Shown here: positions 12,600 to 24,046 of the stretch, in pieces | How positions within the stretch are numbered: position 1 is the first letter of the stretch | Layout: each line of letters opens with the position of its first letter | Source: Lepus europaeus | Taxonomy: Eukaryota; Chordata; Mammalia; Lagomorpha; Leporidae | NCBI RefSeq assembly: GCF_033115175.1 | Contig: NC_084828.1 | Location: 32,114,388 to 32,178,387 of the forward strand | Reading direction: 5' to 3' | DNA length: 64,000 nt | Notes under the pieces: generated by a model | Told to the model about the DNA's origin: nothing | What the model saw: only the letters and a program-made list of their open reading frames with translations | Databases searched by the model: none | Made by a program: the position numbers and the translations under genes

Positions 12600-13237
12600 C
12601 ATGTTTGTTGAATGCCTGTTGTATTCTGTTAATTCTTCTAGGCCCTGGGAATAGATACTGAACAAGAGAAAAAACAAAAAGCATTGTTGCCCCCATTTTA
12701 TAAACAAATGCAATATGCATTTCGGTTTCATGGTGTCTTTCTATAAGTGCTAAATAAAAGTTGAAGCTAAGAAGGACATGTGGAAGTTAGGAGGCGGAGT
12801 GCATGAAATTCTAGATTATGTCCAGAACAGACTGCACCTAGAGGATGATTTGGTTGAAAGACTGAATCAGCATGGCAACAGGTGATAACAGCTGTCTTGG
12901 GGAAAGTGTTCCAGTCAAAGGCATTATGGCTAGATGGAATGGATGAGGAAGAGTCACTGGAGATGAGATCAGAGGGGAAAACCACTAGGAGACTAGAAGT
13001 GATAGAATATACCATTTCCACAGAACTGCTTTGCCCTGTTAAAATGACCAAAGGGGCTTTTGAAGCAGAAATAAGGCTATAAAGTAGAAACTAGGAGGCT
13101 GTTTTAATAATCTAGAAGAGAAGAGGATAACTTGAATAGGGTTAAAAAGTAGGTGGACACTGGGTAGCTTGTAGTTGACACTGCAGCATATCATTAAATG
13201 GAAATCTCAGCCAAGAGAAGGAAATGATCAATGCATC

Positions 13238-13905
13238 TTTTTTTTTTTTTTTTTTTTTTAAGATTTTATTTATTGGGGCCAGTGCTGTGGCTCACTTGGT
13301 TAATTCTTTGCCTGTGGCACCGGCATCCCATATGGGTGCTGGGTTCTAGTCCCAGTTGCTCCTCTTCCAGTCCAGCTCTCTGCTGTGACCTGGAAGGTCA
13401 GTGGAGGATGGCCCGAGTGCTTGGGCCCCTGCACCCGCATGGGAGACCAGGAGGAAGCACCTGGCTCCTGGCTTTGGATCGGAGCAGCGCTGGCCGTAGC
13501 AGCTATTTGGGAGATGAACCAATGGAAGGAAGACCTTTCTCTCTCTCTTACTGTCTATGATTCTACCTGTCAAGTAAAAAAAATATATATATGTTTATTT
13601 ATTTATTTGAGAGGTAGAGTTACAGACAGTGAAGGAAAGACAGAAAGGTCTTCCGTCCATTGGTTCACTCCCCAAATGGCTGCAATGGCTGGAGCTGCGC
13701 CGATCCGAAGCCAGGAGCCAGGAGCTTCTTCCAGGTCTCCCACGTGGGTTCAGGGCCCCAAGGTCTTGGGCCATCTTCTGCTGCTTTCCCAGGCTATAGC
13801 AGAGAGTTGGATTGGAAGAGGAGCAGTTGGGACTAGAACTGGTGCCCGTATGGGATGCTGCCGCCAAAGGAGAGGATTAACCTACTGCACCACGGCGCCG
13901 GCCCC
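13238..13905 (-). mobile_element. CSINE (outer), split by the nested plus-strand CSINE
   Basis: Its reversed poly(A) is the T tract 13238-13259. The body resumes at 13593 with TTTATTTATTTGAGAGGTAGAG and ends at the head CACGGCGCCGGCCCC near 13905. The order of insertion follows from the interruption: the plus copy is younger. Confidence 0.88.
13275..13592 (+). mobile_element. CSINE inserted in the tail of another CSINE
   Basis: Plus-strand CSINE starting GGGGCCAGTGCTGTGGCTCA, with B box GGTTCTAGTCC (13342-13352) and a tail running into A-rich/TA repeats. It sits inside the reversed tail of the minus-strand CSINE whose remaining parts are 13238-13274 and 13593-13905. Confidence 0.9.
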
Positions 13906-14211
13906 TGTACAGTACATCTTAGGTGAGTTTCTCTGGATAAGAGACTGAATTTGCTAACAAAGTGGATGTAGGAGTGAGAAGAGAAGCATCTCAGATGGCA
14001 GCCAGATATTTAGTCTGTGCAATTCGAAGAATAGTGTTCATATTGTTGGAGAGTAGGAAGAACAGTGTCTACGTTATTGACATGAGATGCTAGTAGACGT
14101 CCAAATAGATATGTCAAATAAATATTTGTTTATAAATATGTTTGAAGATGGACCAATATGTATCTACTTAAAAAGAATGTCACTGGCCACTTATAAAGTG
14201 GAAATACTTTT

Positions 14212-14592
14212 AAAAAAAGATTTATTTATTTGAAAGGCAGAGTTACACAGAGAGGGAAAGACAGAGTGAGTGAGTGAGCAAGAGCAAGCGAGCACATGAA
14301 CGCAAGCATACGCCAGAGCTATAGCAAGATCTTCAGTCCACTGATTCACTCTGCAGATGGCCACAAGAGCTGGAGCTGGTCTAGGTTGAAGCCAGAAGCA
14401 TGGAGCTCCATTTAGGTTTCCCAAGTGAGTGGCAGGGGCCCAAGCACTCAGCCATCTTCCATTTTTTTCCCCCTGATCTGTTAGCAAAGAGCTGGATGGG
14501 AAGTGGAGCCACCAGGATTCAAACTAGTACTCATTTGGGATGCCAGCATTGCAAGTGGCAGCACAGCATACTTTGCAAAAATGCCAGCCCCA
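14212..14592 (-). mobile_element. CSINE with expanded tract
   Basis: Minus-strand CSINE with an unusual insertion of GAGTGAGTGAGTGAGCA and related repeats at about 14264-14310. It ends AATGCCAGCCCC. A probable TSD is GAAATACTTTTAAAA at about 14201 against GAAATGCCTTTTAAAA at about 14595. Confidence 0.9.
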
Positions 14593-15689
14593 AGAAATGC
14601 CTTTTAAAAGGATGTAAGTTCAAAAATAATAAAGAAAGCGTAGGAAATGATGAAGTGTTATATGGGGAGTATTTTATGTTCCATCGCACACCTACAGGGA
14701 AACACTGCATCAGATTTTAAAATAGAGTATTCCAAGAAACATCTAAACACTGAACATATACTTAGTGCTCACTTTGCTTAAAAATTGAATACTAAATATA
14801 TTTATTCTTCAAATCAATGCATTATTGAAGCCCCAAACTTCATAAAAATATAAATTAGAAAGAAGAAATACACCATAAGGACCAGTGGTGTGGCTTTAGT
14901 TCTGTTACCTCTGTCTGTGGTGAATGATCCTTCTAAAGGAGGTATGTTATGAACAAATAGGTCATCTTTCCCGACCTGGCTTCCTCCAAATTGTGCAACT
15001 TATAATTGATACTCGAACAGATCATTAAACAGAAACCTCAGCCAAGAGAAAGAATTGGTACCTTGTATCTGAGGTGAGTTTATCTTCATGAGGAACTTTC
15101 TTCTTATTTTCTGTTGAAGAGGAATTAGCCCAAGATGTACTTGTTTGCATTTAACCTAGGATGCAGCACATAACTAAGATTTTTCAGTCTATGGGTATTA
15201 CATAAAATGATGACAATCACCTTTTCCAAGTACCTCCTATGTGCTAGGTACTCGGGGAATATTTATATAAAATGTGATTTAGAACATCATTAACATTTCT
15301 AACTTACTTGAAAACTTCAAAAATAATATACTCTATACAGTGGTTATTCCTTAGTAATATATGCCCTACCTATAATGCAAAGTTTTTGAGAATATTGAAT
15401 TGTAATTATTTTTCCAGATAGAAGTAGTATGCAGTAAATATAAAGAAATATTTAATTGGCAGAGAAACGTTGCTGTTGGAGGTAGAGCAGGCATTTCTCA
15501 TCATACTTTTGGCTGTTGATGGTGAATATGACTTACCAATTAGGGAGAAAAGACTGTTTAGATTTGCAGGGGAAAATGCACTTTGTTTAGAACCTAAAAT
15601 GTATTGAAGTACTCCAATTTACCTATCTCCTACACTAAGTAATGTCTTCAAAATGACCATCTCCCATGAGACAGTTCTGAAATTTCTGT

Positions 15690-15864
15690 AAGTAAGTAAG
15701 CAAGCAAGTATTTTGTTGGCTTTGAGACCAGATAATAGATATCAGTTAGAGTTATTCTTTGATTGACCAAAATATATTTTTCTGCCTTCCTTCCTTCTTT
15801 CCTTCCTTGCTTCCCTTTCTTTCTCTTAATTTTTGTTTCTTAGACACACACACACACACACACA
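15690..15864. repeat. Cluster of microsatellites
   Basis: GTAAGTAAGTAAGCAAGCAAG at about 15691-15711, a CTTCC/TTCC-rich run at 15784-15822, and (AC)11 at about 15844-15865. The last two have grown from the tail of the old CSINE that follows. Confidence 0.85.
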
Positions 15865-16133
15865 GAAAGAGAAGTTCACTCTTATCCACTGGATCACTGC
15901 TCAAATGCCTGCAGCATCCAGGACCTGGCTGAACTACCACCGAGAGCTAGGAATTCAATTCAGGTCTCCCACATACATAACAGGAACCTAGTTACTTGAG
16001 CTTTCACTGCTACCTCCAGGGTCTACGTTGTCGTGAAGCTGAAGTCTAGAGCTGGAGCCATATATGAACCCAGGTGCTCCAGTATGGGACATGGCATCTT
16101 TACTAGTGTTCAACCATTACCCTAATGCCCACC
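15842..16133 (-). mobile_element. CSINE, old divergent copy
   Basis: Degenerate minus-strand CSINE. Recognisable blocks are CAGCATCCAGGACCTGGCTG, CAGGTCTCCCACAT and the terminal CCCTAATGCCCACC. Its tail region has become (AC)n and TTCC repeats. Confidence 0.75.
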
Positions 16134-16371
16134 TTGGGAATGAATTTCTTCCTATCCTCCTCAACCTTTGATTTTTAAAAAGTTCTTTTAAAAAATTATA
16201 GCTATTTTAATGAATGTATAGTGGTATTTGGTTATTTTATTTGCACTTCTATAATGGTTAATGATGATAAGCCTCCTTTTGTGAGTTTATTAAACATTTG
16301 TCACCTTTGATGAAGCACCTTTAAATCTTTAGCCTATTTGTAAAATACGTAGTAGTTTATCTTTTTGATTT

Positions 16372-16682
16372 TTTAAAAAAGATTGTTTATTTCAAAAGTC
16401 ACAGAGAAAAATCTTCCATCCACTGATTACTCTGCAGATGGCCACAACGGTCAGCACAGGGCCAACCTGAAGCCAGGAGCCAGGAGCTTCTTTCAGGTCT
16501 CCCATGTGGTTAGCAGGGGCCCATGTACTTCGGCCATATTCTGCTGCTTTCCCAGGCCATTAGCAGGGAGCTGGATCAGAAAGTGGAGCAGCTGAGACTT
16601 GAACTGGTGCTGGTGCCCGTATGGGACGACAGTGTTGCAGGTGACGATTTTATCTGCTATGTCACAATGCCAGCCCAGCCCC
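16372..16682 (-). mobile_element. CSINE, minus strand
   Basis: It runs from AAAAAAGATTGTTTATTT to CACAATGCCAGCCC. Middle-aged divergence; it abuts the next, older copy. Confidence 0.88.
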
Positions 16683-16687
16683 TTTGT

Positions 16688-16972
16688 AAAAATTTTTTTG
16701 TTGATTTGAGAGAGAGAAATCATGTGCATTCTCTATTTCCTTGTTTACTCCCTAAATGCCCACAATAGCTGCGACTGGGCTGGGCCAGAGCCAGGAGCCA
16801 AGATCACAATCCAGTTCTCCCAAGTGCTGGCAGCATCCCAGTTATTTAAACCAGCATTACCTCCTAAGGCCTCAATTGGCAGAAAGCTTGGATAAAAGGG
16901 CTTCAGGCAGGAATCGAACTTTGGCACTCCAAAGCGGCCTGCAGGCATCCTAACAAGGAGGCTAAACGTCTT
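16688..16972 (-). mobile_element. CSINE, old copy in tandem orientation
   Basis: Divergent minus-strand CSINE with TTGTTGATTTGAGAGAGAG, a CTGGGCTGGGCCAGAGCCAG core, and a degraded head near 16960. It lies a few bases from the preceding copy in the same orientation. Confidence 0.75.
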
Positions 16973-17749
16973 CTATCTGTTATCTTTTGTTGAGCTTATA
17001 CCATTTCTTCATGATACATATGATAAGTAATTTCTCCCATTTTGGGTCTTTTATCTAACTGATGTGATTTCAGGAATTTGATTGTTTAGGTTTTTCAGTG
17101 TTTTCTCTTATGAATTGTGCTTTTGTTGTCATATTTAAGGAATCTTTTCATACCTTAAGTTCACAGTATTCTCCTTTTTCTGGAACTTTTGTTGTTTTAG
17201 TTCTTATAATTCATACTGTGGTCCGTCTTGAGGGTGTTTTTTTGTTTTGTTTTTTTGTATTGTATATCTTACTGTAACAGCACCATTTATTAAAAAGTAT
17301 TCTTTTTCTGTCAAATTGCTGTGGATTGTTAGTTGAAAATCAAATGAACATGAAAGTCAAACTTACTCTGTACTCTAGTCTGCCATTATCTATATGTCGT
17401 GTCTGTACACTAGTACCCCACGCTGTTTTGGTTACTATGCAGCTTTATAGTAAGTTTTGAAATTAGATAGTTTAAGTCCTATAACTTCAATCGTCTTTTT
17501 CAAAATTTTCCTGGATAGTGTCAGTCACTTATACTTTCATATATATTTTAAAACCAGTTTTTATTAAAACTCATGATAGAGTTGGGTAGATCATCATGGG
17601 GACAAGTTGACATCTTAATGACATTGAATCTTCCTATCAATTGAATCTTTGTTCCAATAAATAAAGAACTAGGAGTATATTTAGATCTTCCTTAATTTTT
17701 CTCAACTGTGTTTTGTGGTTTTGAGTTTTACACTTTTGTTAAATTTACT

Positions 17750-17753
<4 letters not shown>

Positions 17754-17781
<28 letters not shown>

Positions 17782-18123
17782 GTTTTTTGTATTTTTGACA
17801 GGCAGAGTAGACAGTGAGAGAGAGAGACAGAGAGAAAGGTCTTCCCTTGCCGTTGGTTCACCCTCCAGTGGCCGCTGCGGCTGGCGCGGTGCGGCCGGCA
17901 CACCGCGCCGATCCGATGGCAGGAGCCAGGTGCTTATCCTGGTCTCCCATGGGGTGCAGGACCCAAGTATTGGGCCATCCTCCACTGCACTCCCTGGCCA
18001 CAGCAGAGAGCTGGCCTGGAAGAGGGGCAACCGGGACAGAATCCGGTGCCCCGACCGGGACTAGAACCTGGCGTGCCGGCGCCGCTAGGCGGAGGATTAG
18101 CCTGTTGAGCCGTGGCACCGGCC
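17754..18123 (-). mobile_element. CSINE, young copy inside an L1
   Basis: CpG-rich minus-strand CSINE of the same subtype as the 2553-2897 copy; both carry the ATAAGCACCTGGCTCCTGCC variant. The (TTTG)n-containing tail is at about 17755-17790. The TSD TTACTAAGG is at 17745-17753 and 18124-18132. Confidence 0.95.
17759..17786. repeat. (TTTG)n microsatellite
   Basis: Five or six TTTG/GTTT units in the reversed tail of the young CSINE at 17754-18123. Confidence 0.85.
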
Positions 18124-18559
18124 TTACTAAGGTTTTTTTAAAAAATTCTTTTTACTAGTGAATGGAATCCTTTTTTAAAAAATTATTCACTAATGTGTTT
18201 GAAACGCAATTGATTTTTGTGTTTGGATCTTCTTATACCTTTCTAAACTGTCTTAGTGGATTGTTTTTTTGTTTGTTTGTTTGGTTTTTTTTTTGTGGAT
18301 TCCTAAGGGTTATCAGTACACAAGTTCATGTTACCTGTATATAAGGATAATTTTATCTTTTCCTTTCCATATATGTTTATATTTCTCTTGTTAAACTGAG
18401 TAGACCTCAGATAACATTGGCTTTTTCCCTTAGAAAGCTGAGTTGTCTTTCACCATTAGTTTGATGTTAGTTGTACACATTTATTTCAGAAGGCAAGAGT
18501 TATTTTAACATGGAATGTCAAAAATGTAATGTTGAATGTATACATAATATATAATGTTT

Positions 18560-18755
18560 TAAATGTAATATGCAGTTAATAGAATAAAAAGCAGAACCCA
18601 CATGGTTATTTCAGTAGTTGCAGAAAAAGCATTTGACAAAAGCCTACAAATTGATGATTAGAACAAATACATAGAGTATAAAACTAGGCATATAGAGAGA
18701 ATAAAAACTTATAACATATATAATAATTAATAGTGAAAGACTGGAAGAGTTCACT
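18560..18755 (+). mobile_element. Old L1 fragment, plus strand
   Basis: A short plus-strand ORF2 fragment recognised by AGTAGTTGCAGAAAAAGCAT followed by TTGACAAAA. It is inverted relative to the neighbouring L1 at 16985-18500. Confidence 0.7.
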
Positions 18756-18984
18756 CTTGGTGTGCATGTACTCTGAGGAGAATGCATGAGTGTCTGCTCA
18801 CATGAATTCTATTGAATGCTGAGCCACAAAGTACCATATTTTTTTCTACTCATTGTGATATATATTTGGAGCATGTGGAAAATAGTAGGGAGAAAAATCC
18901 AAACTCCTTTCACAATCTAGAATTGTCACTATCATGACTATAGTAGCCTCACTTTTAGTATTTTGTGTGTAGTAACATTTGTAT

Positions 18985-19425
18985 TACAAAAAACAAACTG
19001 GAGATCACATTTTATGCTCGTTGTTCTGACCTCATATTTTTTAACATATTCTTCCTTGTGCTTTTACTACCCACTGCAGTTATTTCTCTATTCCTGGAGC
19101 AGGCAAATGCTTTTGCTTCATGGCCCTTGCATATGCTATTCCTTACATTGGAAATTCTCTTTATTTTCTTCCTATGGCCAGGGCCTTCAGGTTGTTTAGC
19201 TTAAATGTCATTTCCTCAAAGCAGCTTATCCTCATCATGTTATGTGAAGTAACTTCCTCCCTACTTCCTGCTTTGTTTGAACTCACAAATAATTGTATTT
19301 ATTTTGTTTCCTTGTTTTTGTCTTTTTTTTTCCATGAAGGCTGTGTCTGTCTTGTTCACATTTGAATTCGAGCACCTAACTTAGTGCCTAGACTTCTAAT
19401 TTGCTGACAGTTTGTTCAATTAGAA
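18985..19425 (+). mobile_element. LINE L2 3' end
   Basis: Ancient mammalian L2 tail: CTTGCATATGCTATTCC, AAATGTCATTTCCTCA and TGTCTTGTTCACATTTG, then GCACCTAACTTAGTGCCTAG. The order matches the L2 3' region. Confidence 0.75.
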
Positions 19426-19989
19426 TAGGATATCATTTTCATGGCGTCCTATTCTGATGATTTTACCGTATCATTACTCTTTGGGCATATATACTTTGAC
19501 AGTTTTTAAATTTCCACAATATAATTATTATAGTTATTTAAATATGCTCATATTCATATCTCTTCAGTCATGAATCAAAGCACATCTGGAACATTTAATT
19601 TCTTCGAGTTGGCATTTATTACCCATTTATTAATACAAGAAAATGTGTAACTACCAATCTGTAAGAATAGGTTTTTTTACATTTGCTTTAGTTAATTTTT
19701 ATTATTTAAATACTGCTTCTACTTATCTTTCATGTGGTCATATACTTAGCTTGAAAGGAGTGTAATCAATAGGGGACTAACCATTAAAATAAAGCATTCT
19801 AGAATGTGGCATAATATTAAGACAAAAATTGTGGTGTGGAATATTTTTAACTCATTACATGGAAAACATAGACTCAAGAACCTCACAATACTGGTTCCAG
19901 ATGTTTTTCACTACCTGAATTGAGAACACTGTGGATGAATAAGAGAAAAGTCTATATTTATGTTCTGGGAAACTTTCAAGGCCCCTTCT

Positions 19990-20135
19990 TTTTTCAAGTG
20001 GAAAATATCTGAATTTGAATTCCAGTTCCACATAGCTTTGTGATTTGGGGTAATGTGAACTTAGTTCCTGCATCTGTAAAATGGACACAACAGCAGTCAT
20101 CTCATAAGGTTCACTGAGTATTATGTTTGATATGT
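19990..20135 (+). mobile_element. MIR SINE
   Basis: TTTGAATTCCAGTTCCACAT, CATCTGTAAAATGGACACA and CTCATAAGGTTCACTGAGTA. Confidence 0.65.
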
Positions 20136-20809
20136 AGTTACTATTCAGTCAACCAAGTTGTAATAATCTGTTCCATCTCTGTCCTGTGAGTGTTGATGAG
20201 AGTAGTAGCGTGAGAATCCCTTGTGCTTCAAGGCCTTCTCAACAGAAAATGACCAGCTCATCAATAAGATGCTAATGAGACTAGCTCATCTAAAAGATGT
20301 TCACTTTTGCTCTTGCCAGGAGTTTGTTTTTTGTTCATAGAATATATCTGTTTGGGGACTGTTTCTTGTCTGTGTCCTTGTTCCAAAATGATTTTGCTTG
20401 AAAGGTAGTATTTTAAACCTCCATTAAGTTAGATCCTTTGACATCAATTTGTAGGTCACTATTTATGATATTCACCATTCAAAAATGCAGTTACTTTGTT
20501 GTTCCAACTTTAAAGAAAGAAATATAACTGAAAATTAAAACAGTTCAGTTATATGCAAAAATTTCATTGGTTTAGTAAAAAATGACAAGGGGCAAGATGG
20601 GCTTAACAGTTATAGTTTCTGAGGTTGGAAAATGGGATTTAGAAAATTACCAAGTTCCTTGGCAAATTCTAATAGGAGTACTAATACAACTGCAAATCTG
20701 GTTGTTTTAAAGCAGATATTAATCATTTCCTTCTAGGTATAGGTAATCAGAAAAGTTATTCCCCTGCCCCACATATCCCTCTTAGAATTGCTGATAGAAT
20801 TTATAGGCA

Positions 20810-20990
20810 AAGCTTGATTTGAGTCCAAGGTCTGTAATTTGAGGCCTGTCACTTAGCCAGCCCTGCTTAGTGTCTGTTTCTCCTCTGTAAAATGGGAGAA
20901 TGCCTGCTGCTCATTTCACTGAGTAATGAAGATCAAATAAGGTCATGTCCGTGAGAGTGCTTTATAAACTGGTAAAGCATGTAGCTTACA
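20810..20990 (+). mobile_element. MIR SINE
   Basis: TCTCCTCTGTAAAATGGGAG, ATCAAATAAGGTCATGTC and GTGCTTTATAAACTGGTAAA in MIR order. Confidence 0.7.
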
Positions 20991-21589
20991 TAATGCTTGT
21001 TCCTATTCATCTGTTAGATCTGCCTCTTTCTGTTTGTTAGGTCGCTGGTGAGGGTAGCATGACAGCCAGAACTACCTCTGTAATGTGTACTGCCTCTTAG
21101 GATTAAGTATTTGTTTTATACTTGCTCTAGGGAGTGGATAGTTTTGCATTGTTGCTGTTTTCATCCTTTAATTTATTTTGTTTGTTAGTAAAGTAGTAAT
21201 ATATTCATTGTAGAGAGACTAGAAAATAGAAATCAACAGAAAACTTAGCTGTCTAGATGCAAAAATGTGTTTTTGTATAATTTTAAAACAAAAATTTAAT
21301 TATGTTGAACATGTCTCTTGTTTTTATTTGACATTTAATATATCATTCCATTTAGCTTAATTTTGTTAGATAATATTTTAATGGCTATAATATATCATAA
21401 TTTATTTAATTAGTTTTAATTATTTTATTTTGACATTGAATGATATTTATAAATTCTTCTGTTAGCAATACTATGAATATCCAAATATTTGTATAAATCC
21501 TTCATAGGTTATTTATTTATTTATTTTTGATGATAGGGGAAATCTTGGGCAAGTATTACATCAAAGAACATATAACATTGATGAGCATT

Positions 21590-22165
21590 TGACTTTTTTT
21601 TTTTACAACTTCATTGAATTTCAATTGATAAGTAATAAACTGCACATATTTAAGATGTATACTTTGATATATTTTGACATATATGTACATCTGTGAAACT
21701 ATCATTGCATTTAAGCCAACATCCAGGGCTAGCTGTTAAACCTAGCAGTTAAGATGCCCACATTGTGTATCAGGGTACCTGGGTTCAAACCTTGCTCTGA
21801 TTCCTGATTCCAGCTTCCTGCTACTGCAGATACTGGGAAGCAGCGGTAATGGCTGAAGTAATTGAGGTCCTGTCATCCATGCAGAAGACTTGAACTGAGT
21901 TTCCAGCTTGAGGCTTTAGCCTAGCTCAGTCCTTACCATTGCAGGCGTTTGGGTAGTGGGCCAAGAGATGAGATCTCTCTGTCTCTCTCTCCATCTCTTT
22001 TTCTGCCTCTCAAACAATTAACTAAAAGATAACATCTATATGTAATCCTTCCCTCTTAAATTCTCCATCCCCAGCTACCCCACTGATCTGTTTTCTTTCA
22101 CTATTAATTAATTTGCATTTTCTAGAATTTTATGCAGATGGAATCTACAACTGAGAACGTTTAGT
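21590..22165 (-). mobile_element. Old L1M 3'UTR, split by a CSINE
   Basis: The reversed tail starts at the T run 21594-21604. Characteristic blocks are AAACTGCACATATTTAAGAT and TGTGAAACTATCATTGC before the CSINE, and ACTGATCTGTTTTCTTTCAC and TTGCATTTTCTAGAATTTTA after it. Confidence 0.75.
21724..22030 (+). mobile_element. CSINE, old copy inside L1M
   Basis: Divergent plus-strand CSINE with AAGATGCCCACATTGTGTAT in the head and (TC)n then CTGCCTCTCAAACAA at the tail. A short TSD AACATC is at 21718-21723 and 22031-22036. Confidence 0.82.
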
Positions 22166-22590
22166 AAGAGAGAAATTATAACTTTTATTTTCCTTCCTTT
22201 TTTCTTTTTTGGAAATATACCTTCAGGAAGATTTAGAATTTTTTGGCTGCAAATTGATTGAATTAATCTGATGGAACACTCTTAAGATGAAAAAATTTAC
22301 AAAGGTTATTAAGTACATCCTAGCAACCCTAAGCCTTTTTTGTAGTTTACTTTGTTGAAGAATCTACTTTTTATCAGTTAAATAATTGTCTTATCTGGAA
22401 CACAAAAATCTGTTGCTTTCCTTTAACAAAACAGTATTCATAAAAGCTTTGTATTTCCCTGTCAGATGACTTAACTTTTGCATTAAACTTGAACAAGAAA
22501 AGATTCTTGAATACATTTACTGAACTTAGAAAAGGTATTCTAGAATCTGGCTTGGAATAGTTGCCAAACTATCTTTTTCCTTTTCTTAAG

Positions 22591-22712
22591 ATGCATACTT
22601 GACTAACGCAGGACTGGGGAATCTGAAGACTCCAGATGACATCAGAGCTTCTTTTCAACAGCCTTCTCAGTTTCCTTTCACAGAAAGCAGAGGCTTAAAC
22701 CTTGGAGTGACG
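22591..22712 (+). CDS. Candidate internal coding exon of an unidentified gene
   Basis: This is the only stretch that looks like a spliced coding exon. It follows a pyrimidine-rich acceptor (ATCTTTTTCCTTTTCTTAAG, 22571-22590) and ends at a good donor (ACG then GTGAGA, 22713-22718). Its 122 bases read as two bases completing a split codon, then 40 open codons ending in phase 0. The peptide begins AYLTNAGLGNLKTPDD and continues with a Gln/Ser/Phe/Pro-rich part (FQQPSQFPFTES), ending RGLNLGVT. It has no membrane segment and no domain I can name; its polar, proline-containing make-up would fit a disordered region of a regulatory protein (inference). Composition is less AT-rich than the flanks, and no repeat overlaps it. 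I see no partner exon within the window, so both introns would be long. The other two frames contain stops. A chance open stretch between decoy splice sites is the alternative. Confidence 0.6.
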
Positions 22713-24046
22713 GTGAGAATATTTTTTTGTTTATTTCTTCAGGCTTAATCATTATGATTTTGATATATTTCTGAAAATTCTATGTTACAGAGTTATAAAT
22801 TATAAATTATCTTATTTAATTATAAATTATAATCATCAAATGTGTATTATGTGCTTTTATCAATGCAAATTATTTCATTGGACTATTGGTTAAAAATAAG
22901 ATACAGTCCTACTTTACGGAACTTACAGGGAAAGGCTAAATGTAGATAAATAAATGTAGTCAAATAGTAAAAGATTAAAACTTCTTAAGAAAAGCGCAGC
23001 AGATATTCTTGAGAGTTAAATGTGTAGATTACTTCTGGTTGAAGAGATTGGGGAGCTTAAAAGAAGAGATTATATTTGTGTTGATGGTACTTACTTTTAC
23101 CAGAAATCAGAGAAATTGGATAGTTAATACAAAATGTGAAATAGCAATCATTTCAGATAAAAATTAATTATATAGTATCTTGAGGAAATGTGGAAGGGTT
23201 TTTGGTTGTTATGAGTTTGTTATGGTATAGGTCAGTGATTACTTCTGGAATTATGTGAAATGGTTACTCCTCCAAGGCAAAGACTATATTAGCATTTTTG
23301 AGAAGTGATACAATAATTGGTTTAAATCAACACCACTAGGTGCGCAGTGCAAGGAGAGAGCAGAGTGAGTGGTTAATTCTAGTTGGATTAACACTCCTGT
23401 TTTCTAGTCTTTCTGCAACCTAAGTGAATTTGTCACGTCTTGTTTGTCATGCTGGTTTCTGAGCAGAGGCAATCCAGGTGAACTAGGTAAAGGCACAGGT
23501 AACTGCAAAAAGGCGCAGTGATTGGTTATTCTTCTCATAATTAACTGTGATTAATACCTCTTTCAGGTATTTACCTGAAAACTCTGATCAGAAGAGAGAG
23601 CAGTTGGAGCATCCTGAAATTCTGGGTGTTCTAATTCACTAGGATGTTTCAAAAAGAGCTTGGGAATTGAGCCAAATTTGCACTTTACCTGCAGGCATAA
23701 TATGGTTGTCACAGTGATAATACCTAATCCTTTTTCTGTATTATTTTGGTTATATTAAGAAAACTTAGCGATGGGGTTATTTTAATCATTCCACTTAACT
23801 GCTTTGGCTTTTCTTGTAATTTCACCAAGAAAAATCTCTAAAACATTACTTGTCAAAAACAACTGTATAAAATTGTTGTTAATTCTTTGGTTGCTCTGCA
23901 TTTTTTTTTTACAACTATTCATATATTTTTACCTCTAAGTTAGAATTGTAAATACACTAGACTTTTATTTAGAAATACTAAAAATTCTTTTATTCAGCTG
24001 TAATTATGTGTTAAGAAATGATTGATAATCTTATATTTGCTTTCGC
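22713..24046. other. Unique sequence downstream of the candidate exon
   Basis: No transposon recognised. The stretch 23330-23600 is richer in GC and holds paired TTAAT/ATTAA motifs and a TGATTGG box; it could be intronic regulatory DNA, on weak evidence. Confidence 0.4.

Larger units (their letters stand above)
12600..14150 (-). mobile_element. LINE L2, minus strand, interrupted
   Basis: The reversed L2 tail (GAATGCCTGTTGTATTCTGT and GGCCCTGGGAATA) starts near 12605. L2-like body follows to about 13170 (GGAGGCTGTTTTAATAATCT) and resumes at 13906-14130 (GAGATGCTAGTAGACGTCCA). The CSINE pair at 13238-13905 interrupts it. Internal edges are approximate. Confidence 0.65.
16985..18500 (-). mobile_element. 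Old L1 (ORF2 region), split by a CSINE
   Basis: Ancient minus-strand L1 ORF2 sequence at 16985-17753 and 18132-18500. Typical blocks are CACCATTTATTAAAAAG, GCTGTTTTGGTTACTAT and TGACATTGAATCTTCCTAT. It is heavily mutated, and the CSINE 17754-18123 interrupts it. Confidence 0.82.
19430..21589. other. AT-rich sequence with MIRs and a possible old LINE
   Basis: Apart from the two MIRs listed, 21180-21510 resembles a very old LINE fragment (ATATATCATAATTTATTTAA, GCAATACTATGAATATCCAA), too decayed to place. No exon was supported. Confidence 0.4.

Noticed and set aside
13385..13948. 187-codon open frame, the longest in the window
   Set aside because: It spans two nested CSINEs; the protein is translated SINE sequence.
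14880..14935. Possible CSINE head (GGACCAGTGGTGTGGC)
   Set aside because: Only about 16 bases match and no body follows; too little to call.
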